From contig CANMHT010000004.1 of NCBI GenBank assembly GCA_947497755.1, positions 124,001 to 188,000 of the forward strand: a stretch of DNA of 64,000 nucleotides. Reading direction: 5' to 3'. Positions within the stretch are counted from its first letter, which is position 1. The number at the start of each line of letters is the position of its first letter. Made by a program: the position numbers and the translations under genes. Shown here one piece after another: positions 35,044-42,438 of this stretch. This DNA is from an uncultured Polaribacter sp. GTDB lineage: Bacteria > Bacteroidota > Bacteroidia > Flavobacteriales > Flavobacteriaceae. The notes below the pieces were generated by a model. It was not told where the DNA came from. It worked only from the letters and a program-made list of their open reading frames with translations, and searched no databases.

Positions 35044-36435
35044 TTACTGTTTTTTAGCAATTTGTGCCATTAATTCTGCTTCTACAACTAATTTACCATT
35101 TGCATACCCATAAGCTTGCATATGACAAATTCCTCTTCTAATTGGCGAAATTAATTCACATTTAAAAATTAAAGTATCTCCAGGCAATACTTTTTGCTTA
35201 AACTTCACATTGTCCATTTTCATGAAATATGTCAAGTAATTTTCTGGATCTGGTACTGTATTCAATACCAAAACCCCACCACATTGTGCCATAGCTTCTA
35301 CTTGTAAAACTCCTGGCATTACAGGTGCTCCAGGGAAATGTCCAACAAAAAACTCCTCATTCATTGTTACGTTTTTCATTCCCACTACATGCTTATCAGA
35401 TAATTCTAAAATTCTATCAATTAATAAGAATGGAGGTCTGTGTGGTAAAATGTCCATAATCTTATGAATATCCATCAATGGTGGTTGATTCAAATCAAAT
35501 TGTGGCACATTATTTCTTTTTTCTTTCTTAATAATTTTAGAAAGCTTTTTAGCAAATTGTGTGTTTACTAGATGTCCTGGTTTATTTGCAATTACTTTTC
35601 CTCTAATACGAGTTCCTGTCAATGCTAAATCACCTACAACATCCAATAATTTATGTCTAGCTGCTTCATTTGCCCAATGCAATGTAAGGTTGTCTAAAAT
35701 TCCATTAGACTTTACAGCAATATCATCTTTTTTAAATGCTTTCTTTAATTTTTGCATTGTTTCGTCTGATAATTCTTTATCAACATATACAATAGCATTG
35801 TTTAAATCACCACCTTTAATTAGGTTGTTCTCTAACAGCATTTCTATTTCATGTAAGAAACTAAAAGTTCTTGCTCCAGCAATTTCACTTTTAAAGTCAG
35901 ATATGTTTTGTAAAGTAGCATTTTGAGTACCCAAAATTTTAGTACCAAAATCTACCATTGTAGTAACTTCGTACTTATCAGAAGGCATTAAAATAATTTC
36001 GCTACCAGTAACTTCATCTCTGTATGAAATAATATCTTTTACAATGTATTCATTAATTTCTGCATCTTGCTCTTCGATCCCTGCTTTTTCTAAAGCTTCC
36101 ACAAAAAACTTAGAAGAACCATCCATAATTGGAGGTTCAGATGCGTCTATTTCAATTAATAAATTATCGATTCCCAAACCAACAGCAGCAGCTAAAACGT
36201 GCTCTGAAGTTTGTATTTGAACTCCGTTTTTTTCTAAGTTAGTTCCTCTTTGGGTATTTACCACATATTCTGCTTTGGCTGCAATAACTGGTTCTCCTTC
36301 TAAATCTACACGAGCAAAGGCAAATCCATGATTTACAGGTGCAGGTTTAAAAGTCATGTTTACCGTATTTCCAGTATGTATTCCTACACCAGAAAGACTA
36401 ACTTCATTTTTAATTGTTTGTTGTTTGTTACTCAT
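35044..36435 (-). CDS. lpxC-fabZ: bifunctional UDP-3-O-acyl-GlcNAc deacetylase / 3-hydroxyacyl-ACP dehydratase
   Basis: 463 residues, a fusion typical of Bacteroidota. Residues 1 to about 305 are LpxC (GVGIHTGNTVNMTFKPAP; zinc ligands in SEHVLAAAVGLGIDN and LHWANEAARHKLLDVVGDL). Residues about 315-463 are FabZ (MDILPHRPPFLLIDRI; catalytic His and Glu in FFVGHFPGAPVMPGVLQVEA). LpxC commits UDP-GlcNAc to lipid A; FabZ dehydrates 3-hydroxyacyl-ACP. The fusion ties the two competing uses of 3-hydroxyacyl-ACP. Gap to lpxD 2 nt. Confidence 0.96.
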   Translation of the reverse strand: MSNKQQTIKNEVSLSGVGIHTGNTVNMTFKPAPVNHGFAFARVDLEGEPVIAAKAEYVVNTQRGTNLEKNGVQIQTSEHVLAAAVGLGIDNLLIEIDASEPPIMDGSSKFFVEALEKAGIEEQDAEINEYIVKDIISYRDEVTGSEIILMPSDKYEVTTMVDFGTKILGTQNATLQNISDFKSEIAGARTFSFLHEIEMLLENNLIKGGDLNNAIVYVDKELSDETMQKLKKAFKKDDIAVKSNGILDNLTLHWANEAARHKLLDVVGDLALTGTRIRGKVIANKPGHLVNTQFAKKLSKIIKKEKRNNVPQFDLNQPPLMDIHKIMDILPHRPPFLLIDRILELSDKHVVGMKNVTMNEEFFVGHFPGAPVMPGVLQVEAMAQCGGVLVLNTVPDPENYLTYFMKMDNVKFKQKVLPGDTLIFKCELISPIRRGICHMQAYGYANGKLVVEAELMAQIAKKQ

Positions 36436-36437
36436 GA

Positions 36438-37469
36438 TTACTCACTTTGAGTGTTTAACTCTTTTTCTATATTGTTTAATGTGGATGCCATTTTAGGTAA
36501 ATTTCTAAAATACACATATGATTTGTTATAGTCAGAATATCCAAATGCAGGAGATCCCATCAGCACTTGATTATCACTTACATTTTTCGAAATTCCAGAT
36601 TGAGCAGCAATCTTTACATTGTCTCCAATAATAATATGACCAGCAATACCTACTTGTCCTCCAATCATACAATTGCTTCCTACTTTAGAAGAACCAGCAA
36701 TACCCGTTTGAGCTGCAATTACTGTATTCTCACCAATTTCTACATTGTGTGCAATTTGAATCTGATTGTCTAGCTTTACTCCTTTTCTAATAATTGTAGA
36801 ACCTAAAGTTGCTCTGTCTATTGTAGTAGCTGCACCAATATCTACATAATCTTCTATAATTACATTACCCGTTTGAGGTACTTTATTGTATTCTCCTTCT
36901 TTGTTTGGAGCAAATCCAAAACCATCAGAACCAATCACTACCCCACCATGCAATACACAATTATTTCCAATTTGTGTTTCAGAGAATATTTTAGCGCCTG
37001 CAAATAAAACACAATTATCACCAATTACAACATTGTCTCCAATAGTAACATTAGGATAAATCTTTACATTATTTCCAATACGTACATTTTCTCCGATATA
37101 TACAAAAGCACCAATATATTCGTTATCACCAATTGTAGCTGACTTAGAAATATAATGTGGCTCTTCTCTACCTGTTTTATTGTTTTTTACCTGATTGTAA
37201 AATTCTAAAACTTTAGAGAATGCTGCGTAAGCATCGTCTACTTTAATTAGTGTAGTTTCAATTTCTTTTTCTGGAACAAAACTTTTATTTACAATAGCGA
37301 TAGAAGCTTTTGTAGTATATAAATATGGATTGTATTTAGGATTGGACAAAAAGGTTAAACTACCATTTTCTCCTTCTTCAATTTTAGAGAGTTTAGAAAC
37401 TTCTGCATTGGGATTCCCAACGATGTCTCCTTCTAAAATTTCTGCTATTTGTTGAGCTGTAAAATTCAT
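36438..37469 (-). CDS. lpxD: UDP-3-O-(3-hydroxymyristoyl)glucosamine N-acyltransferase
   Basis: About 343 residues from ATG 37469 (a TTG 9 nt upstream is unlikely because the -7 box is there). N-terminal uridine-binding domain (FTAQQIAEILEGDIVGNP), long hexapeptide beta-helix (VRIGNNVKIYPNVTIGDN, HNVEIGENTVIAAQ with catalytic His) and C-terminal helix. Third step of lipid A synthesis. Heads the lpxD-lpxC/fabZ-lpxA-efp operon with 2-26-nt gaps; the -7 box TACTTTTG is 6 nt upstream. Confidence 0.95.
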   Translation of the reverse strand: MNFTAQQIAEILEGDIVGNPNAEVSKLSKIEEGENGSLTFLSNPKYNPYLYTTKASIAIVNKSFVPEKEIETTLIKVDDAYAAFSKVLEFYNQVKNNKTGREEPHYISKSATIGDNEYIGAFVYIGENVRIGNNVKIYPNVTIGDNVVIGDNCVLFAGAKIFSETQIGNNCVLHGGVVIGSDGFGFAPNKEGEYNKVPQTGNVIIEDYVDIGAATTIDRATLGSTIIRKGVKLDNQIQIAHNVEIGENTVIAAQTGIAGSSKVGSNCMIGGQVGIAGHIIIGDNVKIAAQSGISKNVSDNQVLMGSPAFGYSDYNKSYVYFRNLPKMASTLNNIEKELNTQSE

Positions 37470-37475
37470 TAACTG

Positions 37476-37483
37476 CAAAAGTA
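37476..37483 (-). promoter_or_regulatory. -7 box TACTTTTG 6 nt before lpxD
   Basis: Exact TAnnTTTG on the minus strand, 6 nt before the ATG at 37469. Predicts a leaderless or almost leaderless lpx-operon transcript. Confidence 0.5.
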
Positions 37484-37507
37484 TGAAAAAACTTAAGAAA
37501 AGGCTAA

Positions 37508-38737
37508 TTACATTTTCTTAGGATAACATAAATAATGTTTCTGTACTGGTTTGGTTAAAGCCAATAGATTTAATTGATCTGATGCCGATGCTATATCTTT
37601 TGTTTTATGGTTTCTAAAAAGAATTTTAATTGGATTGTCTGTATTGTAAGCCTGATTACTTACTTTTTTACTAAACACAAAATAATCTACTTGCTCAGGT
37701 GTAATATTTAACTGAGATAACAATTTTGTTTCCAACTCTTTGGTTTCTGATTTAGAAAAAGGTTTGTCTTGAATTTTTATCTTAAACAAGTTTCGATTGA
37801 TAATCATTTTAGATAACTGAGACAACACCACATCTTCATGTGATGTCCATTCTTTAATTGCAGACAACACATCATAATCATCTAGCTTGGCAAAAATAGC
37901 TAGCGTCTCTTCTGTAAAATTTTCTTGAGTTATTTGATTGTATAAAAAATATTGCATTGTTTTTGTAGCTGGCAAAGCCACATCTTGTAAAGCCAATTCT
38001 TTGGCTCTTTGCAATACTTTTACCAACATATTTTCTGCAACTAATCCTGTTTTGTGCAAATAAACTTGCCAATACATCAATCTTCTAGCAATGATAAATT
38101 TTTCTACAGAGTAAATTCCTTTCTTTTCAATGACCAATTCATCATTGGCAACATTCATCATTGCAATCAATCTATCAGAACTAATATTTCCTTCTGTTAC
38201 TCCTGTATAAAAACTATCTCTTTTTAAATAATCTAATCGATCAATATCTAACTGACTTGATATTAACTGGTAGAAAAACTTTCTAGGATGCTTTCCTTCA
38301 AAAATTTCTATTGCCAAACTTAGCTTGCCTTTGAATTCTTTATTTAGTTGTTTCATAAACTTTAAAGAAATCTCTTCGTGACTTATTCCATTTACAATAC
38401 TGTGTTCTAAAGCGTGAGAAAAAGCTCCGTGACCAATATCATGTAATAAAATGGCAATATATAAAGCATTGGCTTCTTCATCAGAAATAGCGACACCTTT
38501 AAAACGCAACACGCGTACTGCTTTTTGCATGAGATACATACATCCGATAGCATGATGAAAACGTGTATGATTGGCTCCCGGGTATACTAAGTTAGAAAAT
38601 CCCATTTGAGTTACACGTCTTAAACGCTGAAAATAAGGATGTTCTATGATATCAAAAATTAAACTATTAGGAATGGTAATAAATCCATAAATTGGATCGT
38701 TTAATATTTTGAGTTTATTGGTTTTTGAATTTTTCAA
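37508..38737 (-). CDS. HD-superfamily phosphohydrolase (dGTPase-like, COG1078)
   Basis: 409 residues. Metal-binding HD motif in LYIAILLHDIGHGAFSHALEH (H-D then H in HSIVNG), N-terminal PIYGFITIPNSLIFDIIEHP and RLDYLKRDSFYTG, all typical of this family, which hydrolyses nucleotides (dNTP triphosphohydrolase relatives). Exact substrate unknown. Divergent from porX, conserved neighbour in many Flavobacteriia. A -7 box TATATTTG lies 20 nt upstream of the ATG. Confidence 0.88.
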   Translation of the reverse strand: MKNSKTNKLKILNDPIYGFITIPNSLIFDIIEHPYFQRLRRVTQMGFSNLVYPGANHTRFHHAIGCMYLMQKAVRVLRFKGVAISDEEANALYIAILLHDIGHGAFSHALEHSIVNGISHEEISLKFMKQLNKEFKGKLSLAIEIFEGKHPRKFFYQLISSQLDIDRLDYLKRDSFYTGVTEGNISSDRLIAMMNVANDELVIEKKGIYSVEKFIIARRLMYWQVYLHKTGLVAENMLVKVLQRAKELALQDVALPATKTMQYFLYNQITQENFTEETLAIFAKLDDYDVLSAIKEWTSHEDVVLSQLSKMIINRNLFKIKIQDKPFSKSETKELETKLLSQLNITPEQVDYFVFSKKVSNQAYNTDNPIKILFRNHKTKDIASASDQLNLLALTKPVQKHYLCYPKKM

Positions 38738-38756
38738 TGTACATATTTTTGAGTCA

Positions 38757-38764
38757 CAAATATA
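38757..38764 (-). promoter_or_regulatory. -7 box TATATTTG for the HD phosphohydrolase
   Basis: Exact TAnnTTTG on the minus strand, 19 nt before the start at 38737, in the 139-nt divergent gap with porX. Confidence 0.45.
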
Positions 38765-38876
38765 CTATAGTTATTGAGAATGAATCGATTCCTTTAAAAT
38801 TCACTTTTTTTAACGAAAATAACCTCAAAGCATTGTAATACATCCAGTATTTTAGCAAGAACAAAAAAGAAAACAT

Positions 38877-40424
38877 ATGAGAAAAATAGAAATTTTATGG
38901 GTAGATGATGAAATAGATATCTTAAAACCTCATATTCTGTTTTTAGAAAAGAAAAACTACAATGTTACTAAATGTACTAATGGAGCGGATGCTATTGATT
39001 TGGTAGATGAGCACAATTTTGACATTGTTTTTTTAGATGAAAATATGCCGGGAATTACTGGCTTAGAAACCTTATCAGAAATCAAGCAAAAACATTCCAA
39101 TCTTCCTATTGTAATGATTACTAAAAGTGAAGAAGAATATATTATGGAAGAAGCGATTGGTTCTAAAATTGCCGATTACTTGATAAAACCTGTAAATCCA
39201 AATCAAATATTACTAAGCTTAAAGAAAAACTTAGATCATTCTAAATTGGTTTCAGAAAAAACAACTTCTAATTACCAACAGGAATTTAGAAAAATTGCAA
39301 TGGATTTAGCCATGGTAAATTCTTATAAAGAATGGATAGATATTTATAAGAAATTGGTGCATTGGGAACTGGAATTGGAACATATTAATGATACTGGAAT
39401 GTTGGGCATTTTAGAAAGTCAGAAAAATGAAGCCAACAACCTATTTTTTAAATTTATAAAAAAGAATTACCAAGATTTTTTAACGGCTGATGAAAAACCT
39501 ACCTTTTCTCATACTTTATTAAAAGACTATGTTTTTCCTGAAGTTGCCAATAGCAATGGCGTTCTTTTGGTTGTAATAGATAATTTACGTTTAGATCAGT
39601 TTCGTATTTTAGAACCTTATATAAATAACCATTATAAAAAGGAAAACGAGCACTCCTACTTTAGCATTTTACCAACGGCAACCCAATATGCTCGTAATGC
39701 TATTTTCTCTGGATTGATGCCTTCTGAAATGGAAAAGATGTATCCAAATTATTGGAAAAACGATACTGATGATGGTGGTAAAAATTTATTTGAAAACGAA
39801 TTCTTAACGACTCAAATTAATCGATTAAGTTTAGACATTAAACATGAATATTATAAAATTACTACCTTAAAAAATGGTAAGGATTTAGCAGATAATTACA
39901 ATGCTACCAAACAAAATGATTTGACTGTGGTTGTTTATAATTTTGTAGATATGTTATCGCATGCGAAAACAGAAATGGAAGTAATCAAAGAATTGGCTGG
40001 AGATGACAAAGCATATCGTTCGTTGACAGAAAGCTGGTTTCGAAACTCACCCTTGTTAGAAATTATACAAAAGGCACAAAAATTAGGGCAAACCTTAGTT
40101 ATTACTACAGATCACGGGACCATTAATTGTAAAAATCCAAGTAAAGTAATTGGAGACAGAAATACCAGTTTAAACTTACGCTATAAAACTGGTAGAAGTC
40201 TTACTTATAATGACAAAGATGTATATGCAGTACGAAACCCAAAAGATATTTTTTTACCGAGTTCTTCGATGAACAGTTCGTTTATTTTTGCAAAAGAAGA
40301 TTTGTTTTTGGCCTATCAAAACAATTACAACCACTATGTAAAATATTATAAAAACACCTACCAACATGGCGGTATTTCTTTAGAAGAAATGATTATTCCG
40401 TGTGCCATATATAAAGCGAAGTAA
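38877..40424 (+). CDS. porX: PorX, response regulator with PglZ-type domain controlling type IX secretion
   Basis: 515 residues: receiver domain (MRKIEILWVDDEIDILKPHI; Asp 54 in IVFLDENMPG; DYLIKPVNP) joined to a C-terminal alkaline-phosphatase-superfamily (PglZ-like) domain (about 200-515: LVVIDNLRLDQFRI with metal-binding Asp, VVYNFVDMLSHA, LVITTDHGTINC). PorX hydrolyses (cyclic) oligonucleotides in vitro and is required for T9SS expression in Porphyromonas/Flavobacterium. The nearby type B sorted surface protein shows that this genome uses T9SS. Followed by a strong terminator, then the AT-rich island and tsaE. Confidence 0.93.
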   Translation: MRKIEILWVDDEIDILKPHILFLEKKNYNVTKCTNGADAIDLVDEHNFDIVFLDENMPGITGLETLSEIKQKHSNLPIVMITKSEEEYIMEEAIGSKIADYLIKPVNPNQILLSLKKNLDHSKLVSEKTTSNYQQEFRKIAMDLAMVNSYKEWIDIYKKLVHWELELEHINDTGMLGILESQKNEANNLFFKFIKKNYQDFLTADEKPTFSHTLLKDYVFPEVANSNGVLLVVIDNLRLDQFRILEPYINNHYKKENEHSYFSILPTATQYARNAIFSGLMPSEMEKMYPNYWKNDTDDGGKNLFENEFLTTQINRLSLDIKHEYYKITTLKNGKDLADNYNATKQNDLTVVVYNFVDMLSHAKTEMEVIKELAGDDKAYRSLTESWFRNSPLLEIIQKAQKLGQTLVITTDHGTINCKNPSKVIGDRNTSLNLRYKTGRSLTYNDKDVYAVRNPKDIFLPSSSMNSSFIFAKEDLFLAYQNNYNHYVKYYKNTYQHGGISLEEMIIPCAIYKAK

Positions 40425-40448
40425 ACTTGCTTACTATACCTATAAAAT

Positions 40449-40482
40449 AAAAACTACTTTAATTTCTTAAAGTAGTTTTTTT
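40449..40482 (+). terminator. strong intrinsic terminator after porX
   Basis: 14-bp perfect stem AAAAACTACTTTAA / TTAAAGTAGTTTTT with a TTTC loop and T-tract; 25 nt past the porX stop. Confidence 0.85.
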
Positions 40483-40516
40483 ATGTTAGTATCTAATTAT
40501 TACTCCTAGATAACCA

Positions 40517-40532
40517 CACGAAAGAATTCGTG
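40517..40532. repeat. short palindrome CACGAA..TTCGTG
   Basis: 6-bp perfect stem with AGAA loop in the 143-nt gap between porX and the YggL-like gene, immediately followed by a G-rich stretch. Function unknown; may be part of a degenerate repeat. Confidence 0.4.
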
Positions 40533-40567
40533 CGGGAACGGGATTATTTTACTACATTACCCCAATA

Positions 40568-40888
40568 CTAATCTACTATATTATCGTCTAATTTTACTAT
40601 TTCTTTTTTAATAAAATAATTTTTCATCTCATTAAATTCTTCAAATTGAATATAATTAAACTTCATAAAATAATTTTTAGATAAGAAATCTATTAAATTC
40701 TTTTTAATTTCTTTTGGTAAAAAAGAACCTTCTTTACAAAAACAAAAACCTTGATTTAAATTTCCTGAAACAGAAACCTTATTCTTTATTGCAAAATCAA
40801 TAAAAGAATCTATCAATTTTTCTTCATTTATTTCAATTTCTTTTTTAATTAATTTAAAACATAATTCTTTCATCTTCTTAATTTCCAT
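40568..40888 (-). CDS. YggL/DUF469-like small protein
   Basis: 106 residues, ATG start. Its middle and end (FIDFAIKNKVSVSGNLNQGF, CFCKEGSFLPKEIKKNLIDF) follow the plan of YggL-type ribosome-binding proteins: a helix 'lddFidfie', Gly-rich strand, then 'gs-teedr--l--WL'. Assigned by pattern resemblance, not by a search. Very AT-rich, unlike most neighbours, and preceded by one copy of the 121-bp repeat, starting 30 nt upstream. Confidence 0.5.
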   Translation of the reverse strand: MEIKKMKELCFKLIKKEIEINEEKLIDSFIDFAIKNKVSVSGNLNQGFCFCKEGSFLPKEIKKNLIDFLSKNYFMKFNYIQFEEFNEMKNYFIKKEIVKLDDNIVD

Positions 40889-40917
40889 TTATCCATTTTT
40901 GTATTTTACTTCTTACA

Positions 40918-41038
40918 CCCGATTGCGCGGATTTGTAATCCGTGCAAATACACAAATACATGTAATCTAAAATTGTTCTATAATAAGCTTCTCTTTATTC
41001 TTTCAATTTGAATTTTTCAGCTCACAATTTTTGTTTTT
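40918..41038. repeat. 121-bp repeat element, copy 1
   Basis: Starts CCCGATTGCGCGGATTTG and holds a hairpin GCGCGGATT-TGT-AATCCGTGC (9-bp stem with one G-T wobble), then GCAAATACACAAATACA and ends at a CAATTTTTGTTTTT block. A second, diverged copy is at 41794-41914 in the same orientation and with the same length. Confidence 0.7.
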
Positions 41039-41069
41039 TGAAGTTGTTATTCTTGATAAATACTCTTGT

Positions 41070-41270
41070 TTAAATAAGTCCTAATGCTTCAAATATTTTA
41101 TATATTATTACAATAATACTTCCAAAAATCACCCCTAAATTTCGTACAAAAATACTCCAATCAATTAAACTTTTTGATTTTTGATATTCATTATAATCTT
41201 TTCGAATATTAAAGGCACAATAAATCCCAAAAAGTATAAATAATAATATTACAATATCAAATTTTTCCAT
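41070..41270 (-). CDS. small two-pass membrane protein (66 aa)
   Basis: From ATG 41270 (a TTG at 41288 would add 6 residues). Two hydrophobic helices (MEKFDIVILLFILFGIYCAF and VRNLGVIFGSIIVIIYKIF) linked by a charged loop rich in Lys/Asp. It starts about 20 nt after the stop of the frameshifted upstream gene, so the two form a minus-strand operon. No family recognised. Confidence 0.5.
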   Translation of the reverse strand: MEKFDIVILLFILFGIYCAFNIRKDYNEYQKSKSLIDWSIFVRNLGVIFGSIIVIIYKIFEALGLI

Positions 41271-41290
41271 TTTGCTAATATTCTTCAAAA

Positions 41291-41440
41291 TTATAAACTA
41301 TCATTATCAGATTGACTCATTTTTAAGTATTGATATAGTTTGGGAAAATATGTTTCCGCACTTTGTCCTTTATAGCTATCAATATCAGTTCTTGAAACAC
41401 CAATAATTAACATATACTGACATTTAAATTTTTCTATTTT
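41291..41440 (-). pseudogene. out-of-frame 3' part of the frameshifted island gene
   Basis: Reading frame that continues the ORF ending at 41424 if one base is gained or lost in the A9 tract (T9 at 41437-41445 on the plus strand): KFKCQYMLIIGVSRTDIDS then KGQSAETYFPKLYQYLKMSQ, stopping at TAA 41291, just before the small membrane gene starts. Composition is good and the stop meets the next start, so this is very likely genuine coding sequence belonging to the upstream ORF. Confidence 0.55.
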
Positions 41441-41750
41441 TTTTTAATTTCTTTACAATCGAAATAAACTCCTCTTCTCCAATATAATCCACCATCTGTA
41501 TAAAAACACTAGAATTTTCAACTACTAATTTTTCTGAAAGTTCAATCCTCAAAAACTTCTTAAGTAAAATAGTAGTTTTTTCTTCTAAAAATTTATTGAC
41601 TACTTGACAATAAGTTTTATTGTTTTCTTGCAATAACTTTTTATTAACCAATATTAATTTGTTATTGCCGCAATAATTTACCTTATTTAATGGATAAATT
41701 AAATAGATAATTATGAGTATTCGTATTATATATCTAAAATACTTCATCAT
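41424..41750 (-). CDS. membrane-anchored hypothetical protein, 5' part of a frameshifted gene
   Basis: About 108 residues from ATG 41750 (TTG 41762 is also possible). N-terminal hydrophobic helix (YIIRILIIIYLIYPL), then a soluble Lys/Glu-rich part (KLLQENNKTYCQVVNKFLEE, VVENSSVFIQMVDYIGEEEF). The frame ends KKLKKNRKI just after an A9 tract; another frame continues a protein-like sequence of about 45 residues. The full product would be about 155 residues: a signal-anchored envelope protein. Preceded by the second copy of the 121-bp repeat. Confidence 0.5.
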   Translation of the reverse strand: MMKYFRYIIRILIIIYLIYPLNKVNYCGNNKLILVNKKLLQENNKTYCQVVNKFLEEKTTILLKKFLRIELSEKLVVENSSVFIQMVDYIGEEEFISIVKKLKKNRKI

Positions 41751-41793
41751 ACTATTTATCAATTATTGTTGGTTTAACATCATGTAAAATAAA

Positions 41794-41914
41794 TCCGATT
41801 ACTCAGATTTACAATCCATGCAAATACACAAATACAAGCAATCTAAAGTTCTTGTAAAGTAAACCTCTTTTTATATTTTTAATTTGAATTATGTAGCTTA
41901 CAATTTTTGTTTTT
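41794..41914. repeat. 121-bp repeat element, copy 2
   Basis: Diverged direct copy of the 40918-41038 element: shares GATTTNNAATCCNTGCAAATACACAAATACA (short form), the ATCTAAA block, TTTGAATT and CAATTTTTGTTTTT in the same order and spacing. The internal hairpin is weaker here. The copies sit 30-45 nt upstream of the starts of the two minus-strand transcription units. Confidence 0.7.
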
Positions 41915-42011
41915 AAAAATATATAATTTATCAATAAAAAAGATGTTTATTCAACTTTTTAACAACTCAAAAATTAAAAAAATGTTTCTGAATATTTTTT
42001 CCAAAACATTA

Positions 42012-42019
42012 TATCTTTG
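42012..42019 (+). promoter_or_regulatory. -7 box TATCTTTG 5 nt before tsaE
   Basis: Exact TAnnTTTG; only 5 nt separate it from the ATG at 42025, so a leaderless transcript is predicted for tsaE-ald. Confidence 0.5.
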
Positions 42020-42024
42020 TTTTT

Positions 42025-42432
42025 ATGAACAGAAACTATTCAATTAGCGAACTCAATTCAGTTGCCAAAGAAATCATTGCTACTGCTAAAAACAACATTT
42101 TATTGTTTTATGGAGCAATGGGAGCAGGAAAAACTACTTTAATCAAAGAACTATGTAAAGAGTTAGGTACAGAAGATGTAGCAAACTCTCCTACTTTTTC
42201 TTTGGTAAACGAATACCATACTTCAAAAAATGAAATTGTTTATCATTTTGATTTTTATAGAATTGAAGATGAAAACGAAGCTTTAGACATCGGAATTGAA
42301 GATTATTTTTACAGCAATGCTTGGTGTTTAATTGAATGGCCTCAGAATATCGAAAATTTATTACCTTTAGAGTCAACAGAAATTCATATTTCTGTTTTAG
42401 AAGATGGTCAACGTAACATTCAACTTAAATAA
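42025..42432 (+). CDS. tsaE: tRNA threonylcarbamoyladenosine biosynthesis ATPase
   Basis: 135 residues, family length. Walker A GAMGAGKTTLIKEL, SPTFSLVNEY, DFYRIEDENEALDIGIEDY and LIEWPQ are all diagnostic. Works with TsaB and TsaD in making t6A of tRNAs. The 7-nt gap to ald indicates co-transcription. Confidence 0.95.
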   Translation: MNRNYSISELNSVAKEIIATAKNNILLFYGAMGAGKTTLIKELCKELGTEDVANSPTFSLVNEYHTSKNEIVYHFDFYRIEDENEALDIGIEDYFYSNAWCLIEWPQNIENLLPLESTEIHISVLEDGQRNIQLK

Positions 42433-42438
42433 TTTTAT

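Noticed and set aside
40900..42000. Possible CRISPR array from the repeated AT-rich elements
   Set aside because: Only two copies, 121 bp long, about 750 nt apart and diverged; no short regular repeat-spacer pattern and no cas genes.
41797..42011. Additional small ORFs in the gap before tsaE
   Set aside because: Reading frames are short and broken by stops; the stretch is explained by the second repeat copy and the tsaE promoter.
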